From contig NZ_FNJH01000006.1 in the NCBI RefSeq assembly GCF_900103225.1, forward strand, positions 1 to 64,000: a stretch of DNA of 64,000 nt, in the 5' to 3' direction. The translations under genes were made by a program, and so were the position numbers. The notes under the pieces were generated by a model. That model was not told where the DNA came from. It saw nothing but the letters and a program-made list of their open reading frames with translations, and did no database searches. Shown one piece after another: positions 1-15,774 of this stretch; positions within the stretch are counted from its first letter, which is position 1, and every line of letters starts with the position of its first letter. This DNA comes from Pseudomonas congelans (GTDB taxonomy: Bacteria > Pseudomonadota > Gammaproteobacteria > Pseudomonadales > Pseudomonadaceae).

Positions 1-104
1 AGATGACACGAACCGAAAGTTTGCGTCACGAACGACACCTGAACCGACTATCACATACCCGATTTGCTGAAGCGCGCCGCACGGCACGATTCGGTACCCG
101 AATT
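1..104 (+). other. 23S-5S rRNA intergenic spacer (partial)
   Basis: This stretch has no open frame with coding character and leads directly into the 5S rRNA. Its sequence matches my memory of the Pseudomonas 23S-5S spacer, including the segment just before the 5S. The 23S gene itself would end upstream of the window, so this is the tail of an rRNA operon transcribed on the plus strand. Confidence 0.8.
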
Positions 105-220
105 TCTTGACGACCATAGAACATTGGAACCACCTGATCCCATCCCGAACTCAGTAGTGAAACGATGTATCGCCGATGGTAGTGTGGGGTTTCCCCATGT
201 GAGAGTAGGTCATCGTCAAG
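105..220 (+). rRNA. rrf: 5S ribosomal RNA
   Basis: The 116-nt stretch carries the conserved bacterial 5S core (the CCTGATCCCATCCCGAACTC segment at about 131-150, then AGTGAAACG) and the GATGGTAGTGTGGGG arm. The 5' end (TTGACGA, 107-113) pairs with the 3' end (TCGTCAA, 213-219) to form helix I. It is the last gene of an rRNA operon and is followed at once by an intrinsic terminator. The ends are placed from the terminal helix and may be off by one or two bases. Confidence 0.97.
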
Positions 221-232
221 ATTGAATTCCAG

Positions 233-266
233 AAACCCTCTTCGCTTACGCGTCGAGGGTTTTTGT
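233..266 (+). terminator. Intrinsic terminator of the rRNA operon
   Basis: The arm AAACCCTC (233-240) pairs with GAGGGTTT (255-262) across a 14-nt loop, and a T-rich run follows. It lies 12 bases after the 5S rRNA and ends the rRNA operon before birA. Confidence 0.85.
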
Positions 267-368
267 TTGTCTGGTGCCTGCAAAAACCAGCGTGAAAACA
301 CGTTTTCGTTTCTATGCATCATGCTTCTGCGTGGCTATGATGCGTGCCTTATTGCCAGGCGATTCCAA

Positions 369-1328
369 ATGCTGACCTTGTTAAAGCTTCTTGCCGATGG
401 TGCGTTTCATTCTGGCCAGGTATTGGGTGACGCCCTCGGCATAAGTCGCAGTGCTGTCTGGAAGCAGCTTCAGCAGCTTGAGGCGGACCTGGGCATAGAT
501 GTCCACAAGGTGCGTGGTCGTGGCTATAGACTCGCAACGCCCATTTCTCTTCTAAGTCCTGCCGGTATCGAGCAGTCAGGCTTTCCTGCCAACTGGTCTG
601 TACGTACTTACGACTCCATAGACTCAACCAACGCTGAGGCCGCACGTTTGATCACTCAAGGCGTTCCCATGCCTGTGCTGGTAGTGGCTGAGCAGCAGAC
701 CTCCGGAAGAGGGCGGCGTGGTCGAAAGTGGGTAAGTCCATTTGCTGAAAACCTGTATTACAGCCTGGTCCTGCGTATTGATGGCGGGATGCGTCAGTTG
801 GAGGGCCTCAGCTTGTTGGTAGGGCTCGCGGTGATGAATGTCCTGCGTGATATGGGCGTCCAAGGCGCAGGCCTTAAATGGCCGAATGATGTGCTCGTTG
901 GCAGGCAGAAGATTGCCGGGATTTTGCTCGAGCTGATTGGCGATCCGGCAGACGTATGCCATGTGATCATCGGAATAGGAGTGAACGCAAACATGCGCTC
1001 CTCCAGTGAGGTAGATCAGCTATGGACGTCGGTGAGGCTTGAAACGGGTGGCCTTGTCGACCGCAATCAGATCGCTGCTCGTATAAGCACACAGCTCGAG
1101 GCTTTCATGGCGGTTCATCGCAAGGAAGGTTTTGCAGCATTTCAAAAGGAATGGGAGCGCGGGCATTTGTGGCAGGGCGCTGCAGTCAAGTTGCTCTCTG
1201 GGGTAGAGGTCGTGGAGGGAGTAGTGTTAGGGGTCGACTCACTTGGAGCGCTGCGGTTGGAAGTTAATGGTGCGGAAAAAAGCTTCAGTGGTGGTGAGCT
1301 GAGCCTGAGGTTGCGAGATGATTCTTGA
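369..1328 (+). CDS. birA: Bifunctional biotin operon repressor / biotin-protein ligase BirA
   Basis: This 319-residue protein attaches biotin to the carboxyl-carrier subunit of acetyl-CoA carboxylase and represses biotin synthesis genes. Residues 1-60 form a winged helix-turn-helix (SGQVLGDALGISRSAVWKQL). The catalytic part carries the biotinyl-AMP loop GRGRRGRKW, the GLKWPNDVLV motif with the ligase lysine, and a small C-terminal SH3-like domain. The open frame extends upstream to 222 into the rRNA terminator, so I take the ATG at 369, preceded by an AGGCG ribosome site, which gives the usual family length. Its end overlaps coaX by 11 bases. Confidence 0.95.
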   Translation: MLTLLKLLADGAFHSGQVLGDALGISRSAVWKQLQQLEADLGIDVHKVRGRGYRLATPISLLSPAGIEQSGFPANWSVRTYDSIDSTNAEAARLITQGVPMPVLVVAEQQTSGRGRRGRKWVSPFAENLYYSLVLRIDGGMRQLEGLSLLVGLAVMNVLRDMGVQGAGLKWPNDVLVGRQKIAGILLELIGDPADVCHVIIGIGVNANMRSSSEVDQLWTSVRLETGGLVDRNQIAARISTQLEAFMAVHRKEGFAAFQKEWERGHLWQGAAVKLLSGVEVVEGVVLGVDSLGALRLEVNGAEKSFSGGELSLRLRDDS

Positions 1329-2067
1329 GCTCGATTGTGGCAACAGCTTCATCAAGTGGCGTATTACCGCTAAAAGCGATGCAGCAGTGGTCAGCGTTGG
1401 TGTAGTTGACTCTGACGCAGCCTTGTTGGAGCACCTGCGTAATCTCCCGGACGCAACGTTCAGCGACTGTCGTCTGGTAAGTGTCCGCAGCGCCGAAGAA
1501 ACGGCGCGTCTGGTTTCCGTACTGGCTGACGCGTTTTCCGTTGCTCCCGTCTGCGCAGTGCCAGCCCGTGAGCTTGGAGGGGTGGTAAACGGCTACGACG
1601 ATTTCGAGCGTCTGGGCCTGGATCGCTGGCTGGCTTTTGTCGGTGCGTACCACCTTGTCAAAGGCGCATGCCTGGTAATTGATCTAGGCACTGCAGTGAC
1701 ATCTGATTTCGTCGATGCCGGCGGCGAGCATCTCGGTGGTTTCATCTGTCCAGGGATGCCCTTGATGCGCAATCAACTGCGTACCCATACCCGTCGCATC
1801 AGATATGACGACACAGAGGCGGAAAGGGCTTTGGTTCGTCTCGTTCCTGGGCGTGCAACCTCAGAGGCGGTAGAGCGCGGCTGCTCGCTGATGCTTCGGG
1901 GGTTCGCAGTGACTCAGGTCGAGATAGCTCGTGGGTATTGGGGTGACGACTTTGCTATTTTTGTAACTGGCGGGGATGCTGCTCTGGTTGCAGATGTGCT
2001 GCCAGGGGCCCGTATCGTTCCTGATCTGGTCTTTGTGGGGCTGGCTCTCGCCTGCCCCTTGCGTTGA
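1318..2067 (+). CDS. coaX: Type III pantothenate kinase
   Basis: CoaX phosphorylates pantothenate, the first step of coenzyme A synthesis. The 249-residue protein opens with the type III kinase phosphate loop (MILELDCGNSFIKWR). It has the VIDLGTAVTSDF motif with a catalytic aspartate near the middle, and the GGFICPGMPLM segment typical of the family. These are ASKHA-fold signatures; there is no PanK type I P-loop. Its ATG lies inside the end of birA, so the two genes are translationally coupled, as in other pseudomonads. Confidence 0.95.
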   Translation: MILELDCGNSFIKWRITAKSDAAVVSVGVVDSDAALLEHLRNLPDATFSDCRLVSVRSAEETARLVSVLADAFSVAPVCAVPARELGGVVNGYDDFERLGLDRWLAFVGAYHLVKGACLVIDLGTAVTSDFVDAGGEHLGGFICPGMPLMRNQLRTHTRRIRYDDTEAERALVRLVPGRATSEAVERGCSLMLRGFAVTQVEIARGYWGDDFAIFVTGGDAALVADVLPGARIVPDLVFVGLALACPLR

Positions 2068-2074
2068 GGTCTCT

Positions 2075-2503
2075 ATGCGTTGGTTATTTCTTCTGCTGTT
2101 GATGCTCAATGCCTTTTATTACATCTGGCATCAGCAGGAGGCTCCGCTCAGGGCCAAAGAGGTCATGCCCTTGTCGCTTCATCGTGCTTCTCAGCAGGAT
2201 ATTCGTCTGCTCAGCGAATCGGATGCCGGCCGGGTGTCCCACGATGCTGACACCAAGTGCCTGTATGTCGGTGGCTTTGCCAGGCAAGAGGATGCGCGCC
2301 TGGTCGAGCAGCGGTTGAACAGCTTGGATATCCAGTCTCAATATCAAACCGTGCAAACGGGTGGGGCGGCTGCCTACTGGCTGAAAATTGCCCCGGAAAG
2401 TAGACGCCTTGTCGAAGCGGGCCTGATCAGTCAGCTGAGTCAGGATTTCCCGCAGTTAAAAAATCAAATAATGTCGTGCGAAGGCATTGCAACTGCTGAT
2501 TAG
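2075..2503 (+). CDS. SPOR-domain membrane protein
   Basis: This 142-residue protein has one N-terminal membrane helix (MRWLFLLLLMLNAFYYIW) followed by a C-terminal SPOR-like domain (about 66-135, from CLYVGGFARQEDARLVEQRL). SPOR domains bind denuded peptidoglycan glycans, often at the division septum. I chose the ATG at 2075, seven bases after the coaX stop, over a start inside coaX because it begins exactly at the signal-anchor. It is co-directional with birA-coaX and probably in the same operon. The exact role is unknown. Confidence 0.85.
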   Translation: MRWLFLLLLMLNAFYYIWHQQEAPLRAKEVMPLSLHRASQQDIRLLSESDAGRVSHDADTKCLYVGGFARQEDARLVEQRLNSLDIQSQYQTVQTGGAAAYWLKIAPESRRLVEAGLISQLSQDFPQLKNQIMSCEGIATAD

Positions 2504-2515
2504 TTTACATAGAAT
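2487..2515 (+). promoter_or_regulatory. Candidate sigma70 promoter upstream of the tRNA cluster
   Basis: TTGCAA (2487-2492) and TAGAAT (2510-2515) are separated by exactly 17 bases. The predicted start, near 2522, coincides with the beginning of a strong hairpin (2521-2559). It would add a structured leader to the Tyr-Gly-Thr tRNA transcript or make a short separate RNA. Confidence 0.55.
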
Positions 2516-2520
2516 GGCGC

Positions 2521-2559
2521 CCGCTTCGCAGTGAGGTGAAAGTCTCACGAACGAAGTGG
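2521..2559 (+). other. Hairpin in the leader before tRNA-Tyr
   Basis: The outer arms CCGCTTCG (2521-2528) and CGAAGTGG (2552-2559) pair with one G-U. Inside them GTGAG (2531-2535) pairs with CTCAC (2544-2548). There is no reading frame here. It could be a processing signal or part of a small RNA; the structure is seen and the function is not known. Confidence 0.5.
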
Positions 2560-2603
2560 TAGTAGTCAACGCATGTAACCTCAGGTTTTTACTGAGAAAA
2601 AGG

Positions 2604-2632
2604 TTGACAGAAGGGTAGCATGAGTTGAGAAT
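2604..2632 (+). promoter_or_regulatory. Sigma70 promoter of the tRNA-Tyr-Gly-Thr operon
   Basis: A perfect -35 TTGACA (2604-2609) is 17 bases from GAGAAT (2627-2632). A GC-rich stretch (GCTGCCTC) follows at the expected start, as is common in stringently controlled stable-RNA promoters. It lies 14 bases before mature tRNA-Tyr. Confidence 0.8.
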
Positions 2633-2645
2633 GCTGCCTCGCTTA

Positions 2646-2730
<85 letters not shown>

Positions 2731-2754
2731 GATTTAGCGCGAGCTGCAAGTTGT

Positions 2755-2828
<74 letters not shown>

Positions 2829-2854
2829 GGCTTGTGGTTCATGCATTGTGTTTT

Positions 2855-2930
2855 GCTCTTGTAGCTCAGTTGGTAGAGCACACCCTTGGTAAGGGTGAGG
2901 TCAGCGGTTCAAATCCGCTCAAGAGCTCCA
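2855..2930 (+). tRNA. tRNA-Thr (anticodon GGT)
   Basis: The 76-nt cloverleaf has acceptor GCTCTTG (2855-2861) pairing with CAAGAGC, anticodon GGT at 2888-2890, T-arm GCGGTTCAAATCCGC and an encoded CCA. In P. aeruginosa a tuf gene follows this tRNA. Here a terminator follows instead. Confidence 0.97.
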
Positions 2931-2935
2931 TTGAT

Positions 2936-2968
2936 AAAGGCAGATATGAAAATATCTGCCTTTGTTTT
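2936..2968 (+). terminator. Terminator after tRNA-Thr
   Basis: The twelve-bp perfect stem AAAGGCAGATAT (2936-2947) / ATATCTGCCTTT (2952-2963) has a GAAA tetraloop and is followed by GTTTT. It ends the Tyr-Gly-Thr tRNA transcript and separates it from tRNA-Trp. Confidence 0.92.
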
Positions 2969-3045
2969 AGGCGGTTATGCGCTGTGTGCGCCGTCTAAAT
3001 CTTGTTCGAGGTATGTGGCCTGTTGGGTGCTCTTCGAATAAGGTG

Positions 3046-3074
3046 TTGAAAAACTCTCGTCGGGTCCGCATAAT
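3046..3074 (+). promoter_or_regulatory. Sigma70 promoter of tRNA-Trp-secE-nusG
   Basis: TTGAAA (3046-3051) and CATAAT (3069-3074) are spaced by 17 bases, with transcription expected near 3081. tRNA-Trp begins at 3096, and no terminator separates it from secE. Confidence 0.8.
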
Positions 3075-3095
3075 GGTCGGCCTGATTTTGCTTTT

Positions 3096-3171
3096 AGGTC
3101 AGTAGCTCAATTGGCAGAGCGACGGTCTCCAAAACCGTAGGTTGGGGGTTCGATTCCCTCCTGACCTGCCA
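3096..3171 (+). tRNA. tRNA-Trp (anticodon CCA)
   Basis: The 76-nt cloverleaf has acceptor AGGTCAG (3096-3102) pairing with CTGACCT, anticodon CCA at 3129-3131 in a CTCCAAA loop, T-arm GGGGGTTCGATTCCCTC and an encoded CCA. It is the leader gene of the secE-nusG transcript, as in many gamma-proteobacteria. Confidence 0.97.
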
Positions 3172-3217
3172 GATTCCCTAGATGTAATCTGGCTTTCTTT
3201 TCACAGGATCTCCGTAG

Positions 3218-3586
3218 ATGAATCCCAAGGCTGAAGCATCAGACTCTCGCTTTGATATGCTGAAGTGGCTCCTGGTAGTCGTTTTGGTTGTCGTGGGTGT
3301 TGTCGGCAATCAGTATTATTCTGCTGAGCCGATCCTGTATCGCGTTCTCGCTCTCCTTGTGATTGCCGCAGCTGCTGCGTTTGTAGCGCTGCAGACAGGC
3401 AAAGGCAAGGCCTTCTTCGTTTTGGCGAAAGAAGCCCGTGCCGAGATCCGTAAAGTCGTATGGCCTACTCGCCAAGAAACCACTCAAACCACGTTGATCG
3501 TTGTGGCTGTTGTGCTGGTTATGGCGTTGCTGTTGTGGGGGCTTGATTCCCTGCTCGGCTGGCTTGTTTCCTTGATAGTTGGCTAA
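3218..3586 (+). CDS. secE: Preprotein translocase subunit SecE
   Basis: SecE clamps SecY in the inner-membrane SecYEG channel. The 122-residue protein has three predicted membrane helices (about 14-31, 40-58 and 92-119), as in the E. coli form. The conserved amphipathic segment before the last helix is FVLAKEARAEIRKVVWPTRQE, whose VVWPTRQET core is the SecE signature. It follows tRNA-Trp and is 9 bases from nusG, so it is co-transcribed with it. Confidence 0.97.
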   Translation: MNPKAEASDSRFDMLKWLLVVVLVVVGVVGNQYYSAEPILYRVLALLVIAAAAAFVALQTGKGKAFFVLAKEARAEIRKVVWPTRQETTQTTLIVVAVVLVMALLLWGLDSLLGWLVSLIVG

Positions 3587-3595
3587 GGGTGTCCC

Positions 3596-4129
3596 GTGGC
3601 TAAGCGTTGGTACGTAGTGCATGCTTACTCGGGTTACGAGAAGCATGTCATGCGCTCGTTGGTCGAGCGTGTGAAGCTGGCAGGCATGGAAGATGGCTTC
3701 GGCGAAATTCTGGTTCCCACTGAAGAAGTGGTTGAAATGCGTAATGGCCAGAAGCGCAAAAGCGAACGTAAGTTCTTTCCAGGTTATGTGCTTGTTCAGA
3801 TGGACATGAATGAGGGTACTTGGCACTTGGTCAAGGACACCCCGCGTGTCATGGGCTTCATCGGCGGTACAGCTGACAAGCCTGCTCCCATCACTGATAA
3901 AGAGGCAGAAGCGATTCTGCGTCGCGTCGCTGACGGTAGCGATAAGCCGAAGCCGAAAACGCTGTTCGAGCCAGGTGAAGTTGTTCGCGTCACTGACGGC
4001 CCGTTCGCCGATTTCAACGGCACGGTCGAAGAAGTTAACTACGAAAAGAGCCGGATTCAAGTGGCGGTGCTCATTTTCGGACGCTCTACTCCGGTGGAGC
4101 TGGAGTTCAGTCAGGTCGAAAAGGCATAA
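3596..4129 (+). CDS. nusG: Transcription termination/antitermination factor NusG
   Basis: NusG binds RNA polymerase through its N-terminal NGN domain and couples it to Rho or to ribosomal S10 through the C-terminal KOW domain. The 177-residue protein starts at GTG 3596. The NGN core (KRWYVVHAYSGYEKHV) is at the start, and the KOW motif (GEVVRVTDGPFADFNGTVEEV) lies near residues 124-144. The length is normal for the family. A strong intrinsic terminator directly follows. Confidence 0.98.
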   Translation: MAKRWYVVHAYSGYEKHVMRSLVERVKLAGMEDGFGEILVPTEEVVEMRNGQKRKSERKFFPGYVLVQMDMNEGTWHLVKDTPRVMGFIGGTADKPAPITDKEAEAILRRVADGSDKPKPKTLFEPGEVVRVTDGPFADFNGTVEEVNYEKSRIQVAVLIFGRSTPVELEFSQVEKA

Positions 4130-4147
4130 CTGAGCTGGAATCCCATA

Positions 4148-4176
4148 CCCCGCAGCCCAAGGCTGTGGGGTTTTTT
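4148..4176 (+). terminator. Terminator after nusG
   Basis: The ten-bp stem CCCCGCAGCC (4148-4157) / GGCTGTGGGG (4161-4170) has a 3-nt loop and is followed by six T. It separates secE-nusG from the rplK operon. Confidence 0.95.
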
Positions 4177-4247
4177 CGTCACTGGGATATACGCGTAAGT
4201 AACCGGGGAGCCTTTATTGGCGCTTGAACCCGTAATTGGAGTGCCTC

Positions 4248-4679
4248 ATGGCCAAGAAGATAACCGCATACATCAAGCTGCAAGTGAAAGCTGCTCAGGC
4301 CAACCCAAGCCCGCCAGTTGGTCCTGCTCTGGGTCAGCACGGTGTGAACATCATGGAATTCTGCAAAGCGTTCAACGCCCGTACTCAGGGTATTGAGCCA
4401 GGCTTGCCGACTCCAGTGATCATCACTGTATACAGCGACCGTAGCTTCACTTTCGAAACAAAAAGTACCCCTGCATCGGTTCTGCTGAAGAAAGCTGCAG
4501 GCTTGACCAGCGGCTCGGCTCGCCCGAACACCGTTAAAGTTGGCACCGTGACTCGTGCTCAGCTGGAAGATATCGCTAAAGCAAAAAATGCGGATCTGAC
4601 TGCAGCTGACATGGAAGCGGCCGTGCGTACCATCGCCGGTTCCGCTCGTAGCATGGGCCTTAACGTGGAGGGTGTGTAA
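4248..4679 (+). CDS. rplK: 50S ribosomal protein L11
   Basis: L11 (143 residues) binds 23S rRNA at the GTPase centre and is needed for RelA activation. The N-terminal domain ([20 protein letters not shown]) carries the proline-rich thiostrepton site. The C-terminal domain binds rRNA ([17 protein letters not shown]). An in-frame upstream start at 4236 adds four residues absent from the family, so the ATG at 4248 is used. The stop overlaps the rplA start by one base. Confidence 0.98.
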
Positions 4680-5374
4680 TGGCTAAGCTGACCAAGCGTC
4701 AAAAGGCAATCGCCAGCAAGATCGAAGCTGGTAAATCCTACAACTTCGTAGACGCTGCAGCCCTGCTGACCGAGCTGTCGACCGTCAAGTTCAGCGAGTC
4801 TGTAGACGTTGCTGTAAACCTGGGTGTTGATCCTCGTAAATCCGACCAGGTTGTACGTAGCGCTACTGTACTGCCGCACGGTACCGGTAAGACTGTACGC
4901 GTTGCAGTGTTCACCCAGGGTCCTGCTGCTGAAGCTGCTCTGGCTGCCGGCGCTGATCGCGTTGGTATGGATGATCTGGCCGCTGAAATGAAAGCTGGCG
5001 ATCTGAACTATGACGTCGTTATCGCTTCCCCTGACGCAATGCGCGTTGTGGGTCAGTTGGGTCAGGTTCTCGGTCCTCGCGGTCTGATGCCTAACCCGAA
5101 AGTCGGCACCGTTACTCCTGACGTCGCTACCGCCGTCAAGAACGCCAAGGCTGGTCAGGTTCGTTATCGCACCGACAAAAACGGCATCATCCACACTTCT
5201 GTTGGCAAGGTCGGTTTCGACGCTGTCAAGCTGAAGGAAAACGTTGAAGCCCTGATCGCTGATCTGAAGCGTATCAAGCCTGCTTCTTCGAAAGGTATTT
5301 ACGTCAAGCGCATCACCCTGAGCACCACTATGGGCCCAGGCCTGGTCATCGACCAGGGTTCGTTGGAAGCGTAA
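4679..5374 (+). CDS. rplA: 50S ribosomal protein L1
   Basis: L1 (231 residues) forms the mobile L1 stalk and in E. coli represses translation of the L11-L1 mRNA. The conserved LGPRGLMPNPKVGTVTPDV segment is at about 122-140, followed by the RYRTDKNGIIH strand. It is translationally coupled to rplK by a TAATG junction. A leader region with an inverted repeat follows before rplJ. Confidence 0.98.
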   Translation: MAKLTKRQKAIASKIEAGKSYNFVDAAALLTELSTVKFSESVDVAVNLGVDPRKSDQVVRSATVLPHGTGKTVRVAVFTQGPAAEAALAAGADRVGMDDLAAEMKAGDLNYDVVIASPDAMRVVGQLGQVLGPRGLMPNPKVGTVTPDVATAVKNAKAGQVRYRTDKNGIIHTSVGKVGFDAVKLKENVEALIADLKRIKPASSKGIYVKRITLSTTMGPGLVIDQGSLEA

Positions 5375-5382
5375 GACAAAAT

Positions 5383-5576
5383 GGTACGGTGATCGATTGC
5401 CGTACCGTTTGAAAGATTGGGGTCCCTGCCTGGCGGGGGCTATCCAAGACCGTAGGCGACGCAAGTCTTAAACCACAAGCCTACGCAGATGGTGCTCCCG
5501 GTTCCTTACCGAATCAGACACCAAAACGACATCTGGCTCCGGTCGGATGAAACGGTAACAAGCAGGAGTTAAACCC
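5383..5576 (+). promoter_or_regulatory. rplJ leader region (probable L10 autoregulatory leader)
   Basis: About 200 untranslated bases separate rplA from rplJ. They start with the stem GGTACGG (5383-5389) / CCGTACC (5400-5406) and continue with GC-rich, pairing-prone sequence up to the rplJ GTG. In E. coli and many other bacteria this position holds the mRNA site bound by L10-(L12)4 for translational feedback. I infer the same role here from position; the binding fold itself was not modelled. Confidence 0.6.
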
Positions 5577-6077
5577 GTGGCAATTAAACTCGAAGACAAG
5601 AAGGCCATCGTCGCTGAAGTCAACGAGGCTGCCAAAGCTGGTCTGTCCGCTGTCGTGGCTGATGCCCGTGGTGTGACGGTTGGCGCTATGACCGGACTCC
5701 GTAAAGAGGCTCGTGAAGCTGGCGTTTACGTACGTGTTGTACGTAACACTCTGCTTAAGCGCGCTGTTGCTGACACTGAATTCAGTGTCCTCAACGACGT
5801 GTTCACTGGCCCGACCTTGATCGCGTTCTCCAACGAACATCCTGGCGCTGCTGCCCGTCTGTTCAAGGAATTCGCTAAAGGTCAGGACAAGTTCGAGATC
5901 AAGGCAGCTGCGTTCGAGGGCAAGTTCCTCGCAGCTAATCAGATCGATGTACTGGCAAGCCTGCCGACCCGTAACGAAGCAATTTCTCAGCTGATGAGCG
6001 TGATTCAAGGCGCTACCAGCAAGTTGGCTCGTACTCTGGCGGCTGTTCGCGACCAAAAAGAAGCAGCTGCAGCCTAA
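5577..6077 (+). CDS. rplJ: 50S ribosomal protein L10
   Basis: L10 (166 residues) is the stalk base that carries L7/L12 dimers on its C-terminal helix. The N-terminal domain (LEDKKAIVAEVNEAAKAGLS, then RKEAREAGVYVRVVRNTLLKRA) is typical. The translation starts at GTG 5577 after an AGGAG site. It is followed by rplL after 79 bases, the standard beta-operon order. Confidence 0.98.
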   Translation: MAIKLEDKKAIVAEVNEAAKAGLSAVVADARGVTVGAMTGLRKEAREAGVYVRVVRNTLLKRAVADTEFSVLNDVFTGPTLIAFSNEHPGAAARLFKEFAKGQDKFEIKAAAFEGKFLAANQIDVLASLPTRNEAISQLMSVIQGATSKLARTLAAVRDQKEAAAA

Positions 6078-6156
6078 GGCTGAGTCAGATCTTTTCGCGT
6101 ATTTTTGTTTATTTTGATGGTCGCGTAGGCCGTCCCCCAATTCAGGAAATTGAGTC

Positions 6157-6522
6157 ATGTCCATCTCTCAAGACGATATCCTTAACGCCGTAGCTGAAAT
6201 GTCCGTTCTGCAGGTTGTAGAGCTGATCAAGGCGTTCGAAGAGAAGTTTGGCGTTACCGCTGCTGCCGGCTCTGCTGGTCCAGCTGTTGCTGCTGCTGTT
6301 GTTGAAGAACAAACTGAATTCAACGTCATGCTGCTGGAAGCTGGCGAGAAGAAAGTTAACGTGATCAAGGCAGTACGTGAACTGACCGGTCTGGGCCTGA
6401 AAGAAGCCAAGGCAGTCGTTGACGGCGCCCCAGCAATGGTTCTGGAAGCTGTTGCCAAAGACGCAGCTGACAAAGCCAAAGCTACTCTGGAAGAAGCAGG
6501 CGCTAAAGTCGAGCTGAAATAA
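6157..6522 (+). CDS. rplL: 50S ribosomal protein L7/L12
   Basis: L7/L12 (121 residues) is the multicopy stalk protein that recruits translational GTPases. It has the N-terminal dimerisation helix pair (MSISQDDILNAVAEMSVLQV), an Ala/Val-rich hinge (about 38-52), and the conserved C-terminal domain with EKKVNVIKAVRELTGLGLKE. The protein is acidic and Ala-rich, as expected. A terminator-like attenuator follows before rpoB. Confidence 0.98.
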   Translation: MSISQDDILNAVAEMSVLQVVELIKAFEEKFGVTAAAGSAGPAVAAAVVEEQTEFNVMLLEAGEKKVNVIKAVRELTGLGLKEAKAVVDGAPAMVLEAVAKDAADKAKATLEEAGAKVELK

Positions 6523-6568
6523 GCATCGATTTTGAGTGTCCAGCCCACGCGTTTAGCGAAAGGCTGAT

Positions 6569-6597
6569 GGCTGGTGGCTTTTGCCACCGGCCTTTTT
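6569..6597 (+). terminator. Attenuator between rplL and rpoB
   Basis: The ten-bp stem GGCTGGTGGC (6569-6578) / GCCACCGGCC (6583-6592) has a TTTT loop and is followed by TTTTT. In E. coli a partial terminator at this position lowers rpoBC expression relative to the ribosomal proteins. The same logic probably applies here, because rpoB has no separate promoter that I can see. Confidence 0.9.
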
Positions 6598-6743
6598 CCG
6601 TTATAGACGATTGGCGCTGTCAACGTCTGTAATGTGTGGTATCCACCGATGGCGGTGGCGCAAACCAAGGGGTTTGCAAGATTTTCTGGCTGCTTCCGTC
6701 GGGAGGGAGCCAAACAAGCAGGTGACCAAGCTGGGGAACGCTG

Positions 6744-10817
<4,074 letters not shown>

Positions 10818-10881
10818 CACGTGACGCGAATCGGGGGCAGGGCGGTATTGCCTGCTCCCTGCTCCGCCAGGAGGAAAAGCC

Positions 10882-15081
<4,200 letters not shown>

Positions 15082-15087
15082 GACCAG

Positions 15088-15160
15088 AGCCTCGGCATTT
15101 TTCACCTGGCAGGCAGCACGTCTTCGTGTTGTTTGCCCGGTGAGGACGTCGGGGCTTTGT
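15088..15160 (+). terminator. Terminator-like structure after rpoC
   Basis: An inner hairpin pairs about 15110-15120 with about 15125-15135, and the outer arms AGCCTC (15088-15093) and GGGGCT (15151-15156) can pair. TTGTCTT follows. It is less canonical than the other terminators in the window, but it is placed between the rpoC stop and the rpsL promoter. Confidence 0.4.
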
Positions 15161-15161
15161 C

Positions 15162-15190
15162 TTGACTGGGGGCGGGATCCTCTTTAGACT
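15162..15190 (+). promoter_or_regulatory. Sigma70 promoter of the str operon
   Basis: TTGACT (15162-15167) and TAGACT (15185-15190) are separated by 17 bases, with a predicted start near 15197. This leaves a leader of about 84 bases before rpsL. It drives rpsL-rpsG-fusA-tuf. Confidence 0.8.
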
Positions 15191-15280
15191 CTTGTACCCC
15201 TAAATTTGGCGGGGCCTGTGCCCTGTCATTTGCTTTTCTTGTAAGACAATAGCGTCGCAAGACAACAGTGGAGCTAGTAG

Positions 15281-15652
15281 ATGGCAACTATCAACCAGCT
15301 GGTACGTCAGCCGCGTAAGCGTATCGTCGAGAAATCCGACGTGCCTGCGCTGCAGAACTGCCCGCAACGTCGCGGTGTGTGCACTCGTGTGTACACCACC
15401 ACGCCGAAAAAACCTAACTCGGCATTGCGTAAAGTCTGCCGTGTGCGCCTGACCAACGGTTTCGAGGTTTCCTCGTACATCGGTGGTGAAGGTCACAACC
15501 TGCAAGAGCACAGCGTGGTACTGATTCGTGGCGGTCGTGTAAAAGACTTGCCAGGTGTTCGTTATCACACCGTTCGTGGTTCTTTGGATACTTCCGGCGT
15601 TAAAGGTCGTAACCAGGGTCGCTCGAAATACGGTACCAAGAAGCCTAAGTAG
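15281..15652 (+). CDS. rpsL: 30S ribosomal protein S12
   Basis: S12 (123 residues) sits at the decoding centre and affects accuracy. The streptomycin-relevant residues are the sensitive-type lysines K43 (TTPKKPNSALRKVCRV) and K88 (GGRVKDLPGVRYH). It is the first gene of the str operon, and rpsG follows after 122 bases. Confidence 0.99.
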   Translation: MATINQLVRQPRKRIVEKSDVPALQNCPQRRGVCTRVYTTTPKKPNSALRKVCRVRLTNGFEVSSYIGGEGHNLQEHSVVLIRGGRVKDLPGVRYHTVRGSLDTSGVKGRNQGRSKYGTKKPK

Positions 15653-15774
15653 TTTTCGGCTTCTGTTTGAAATTGCAGATTTCTATTTTTCTGAGTCGAT
15701 AAGAGTAAGGTCGGGCGCATCCCTTGCAGGATGGTGGTCCCGAGCTAACCTGAAGACCGTTTGAGGGCTTATCC

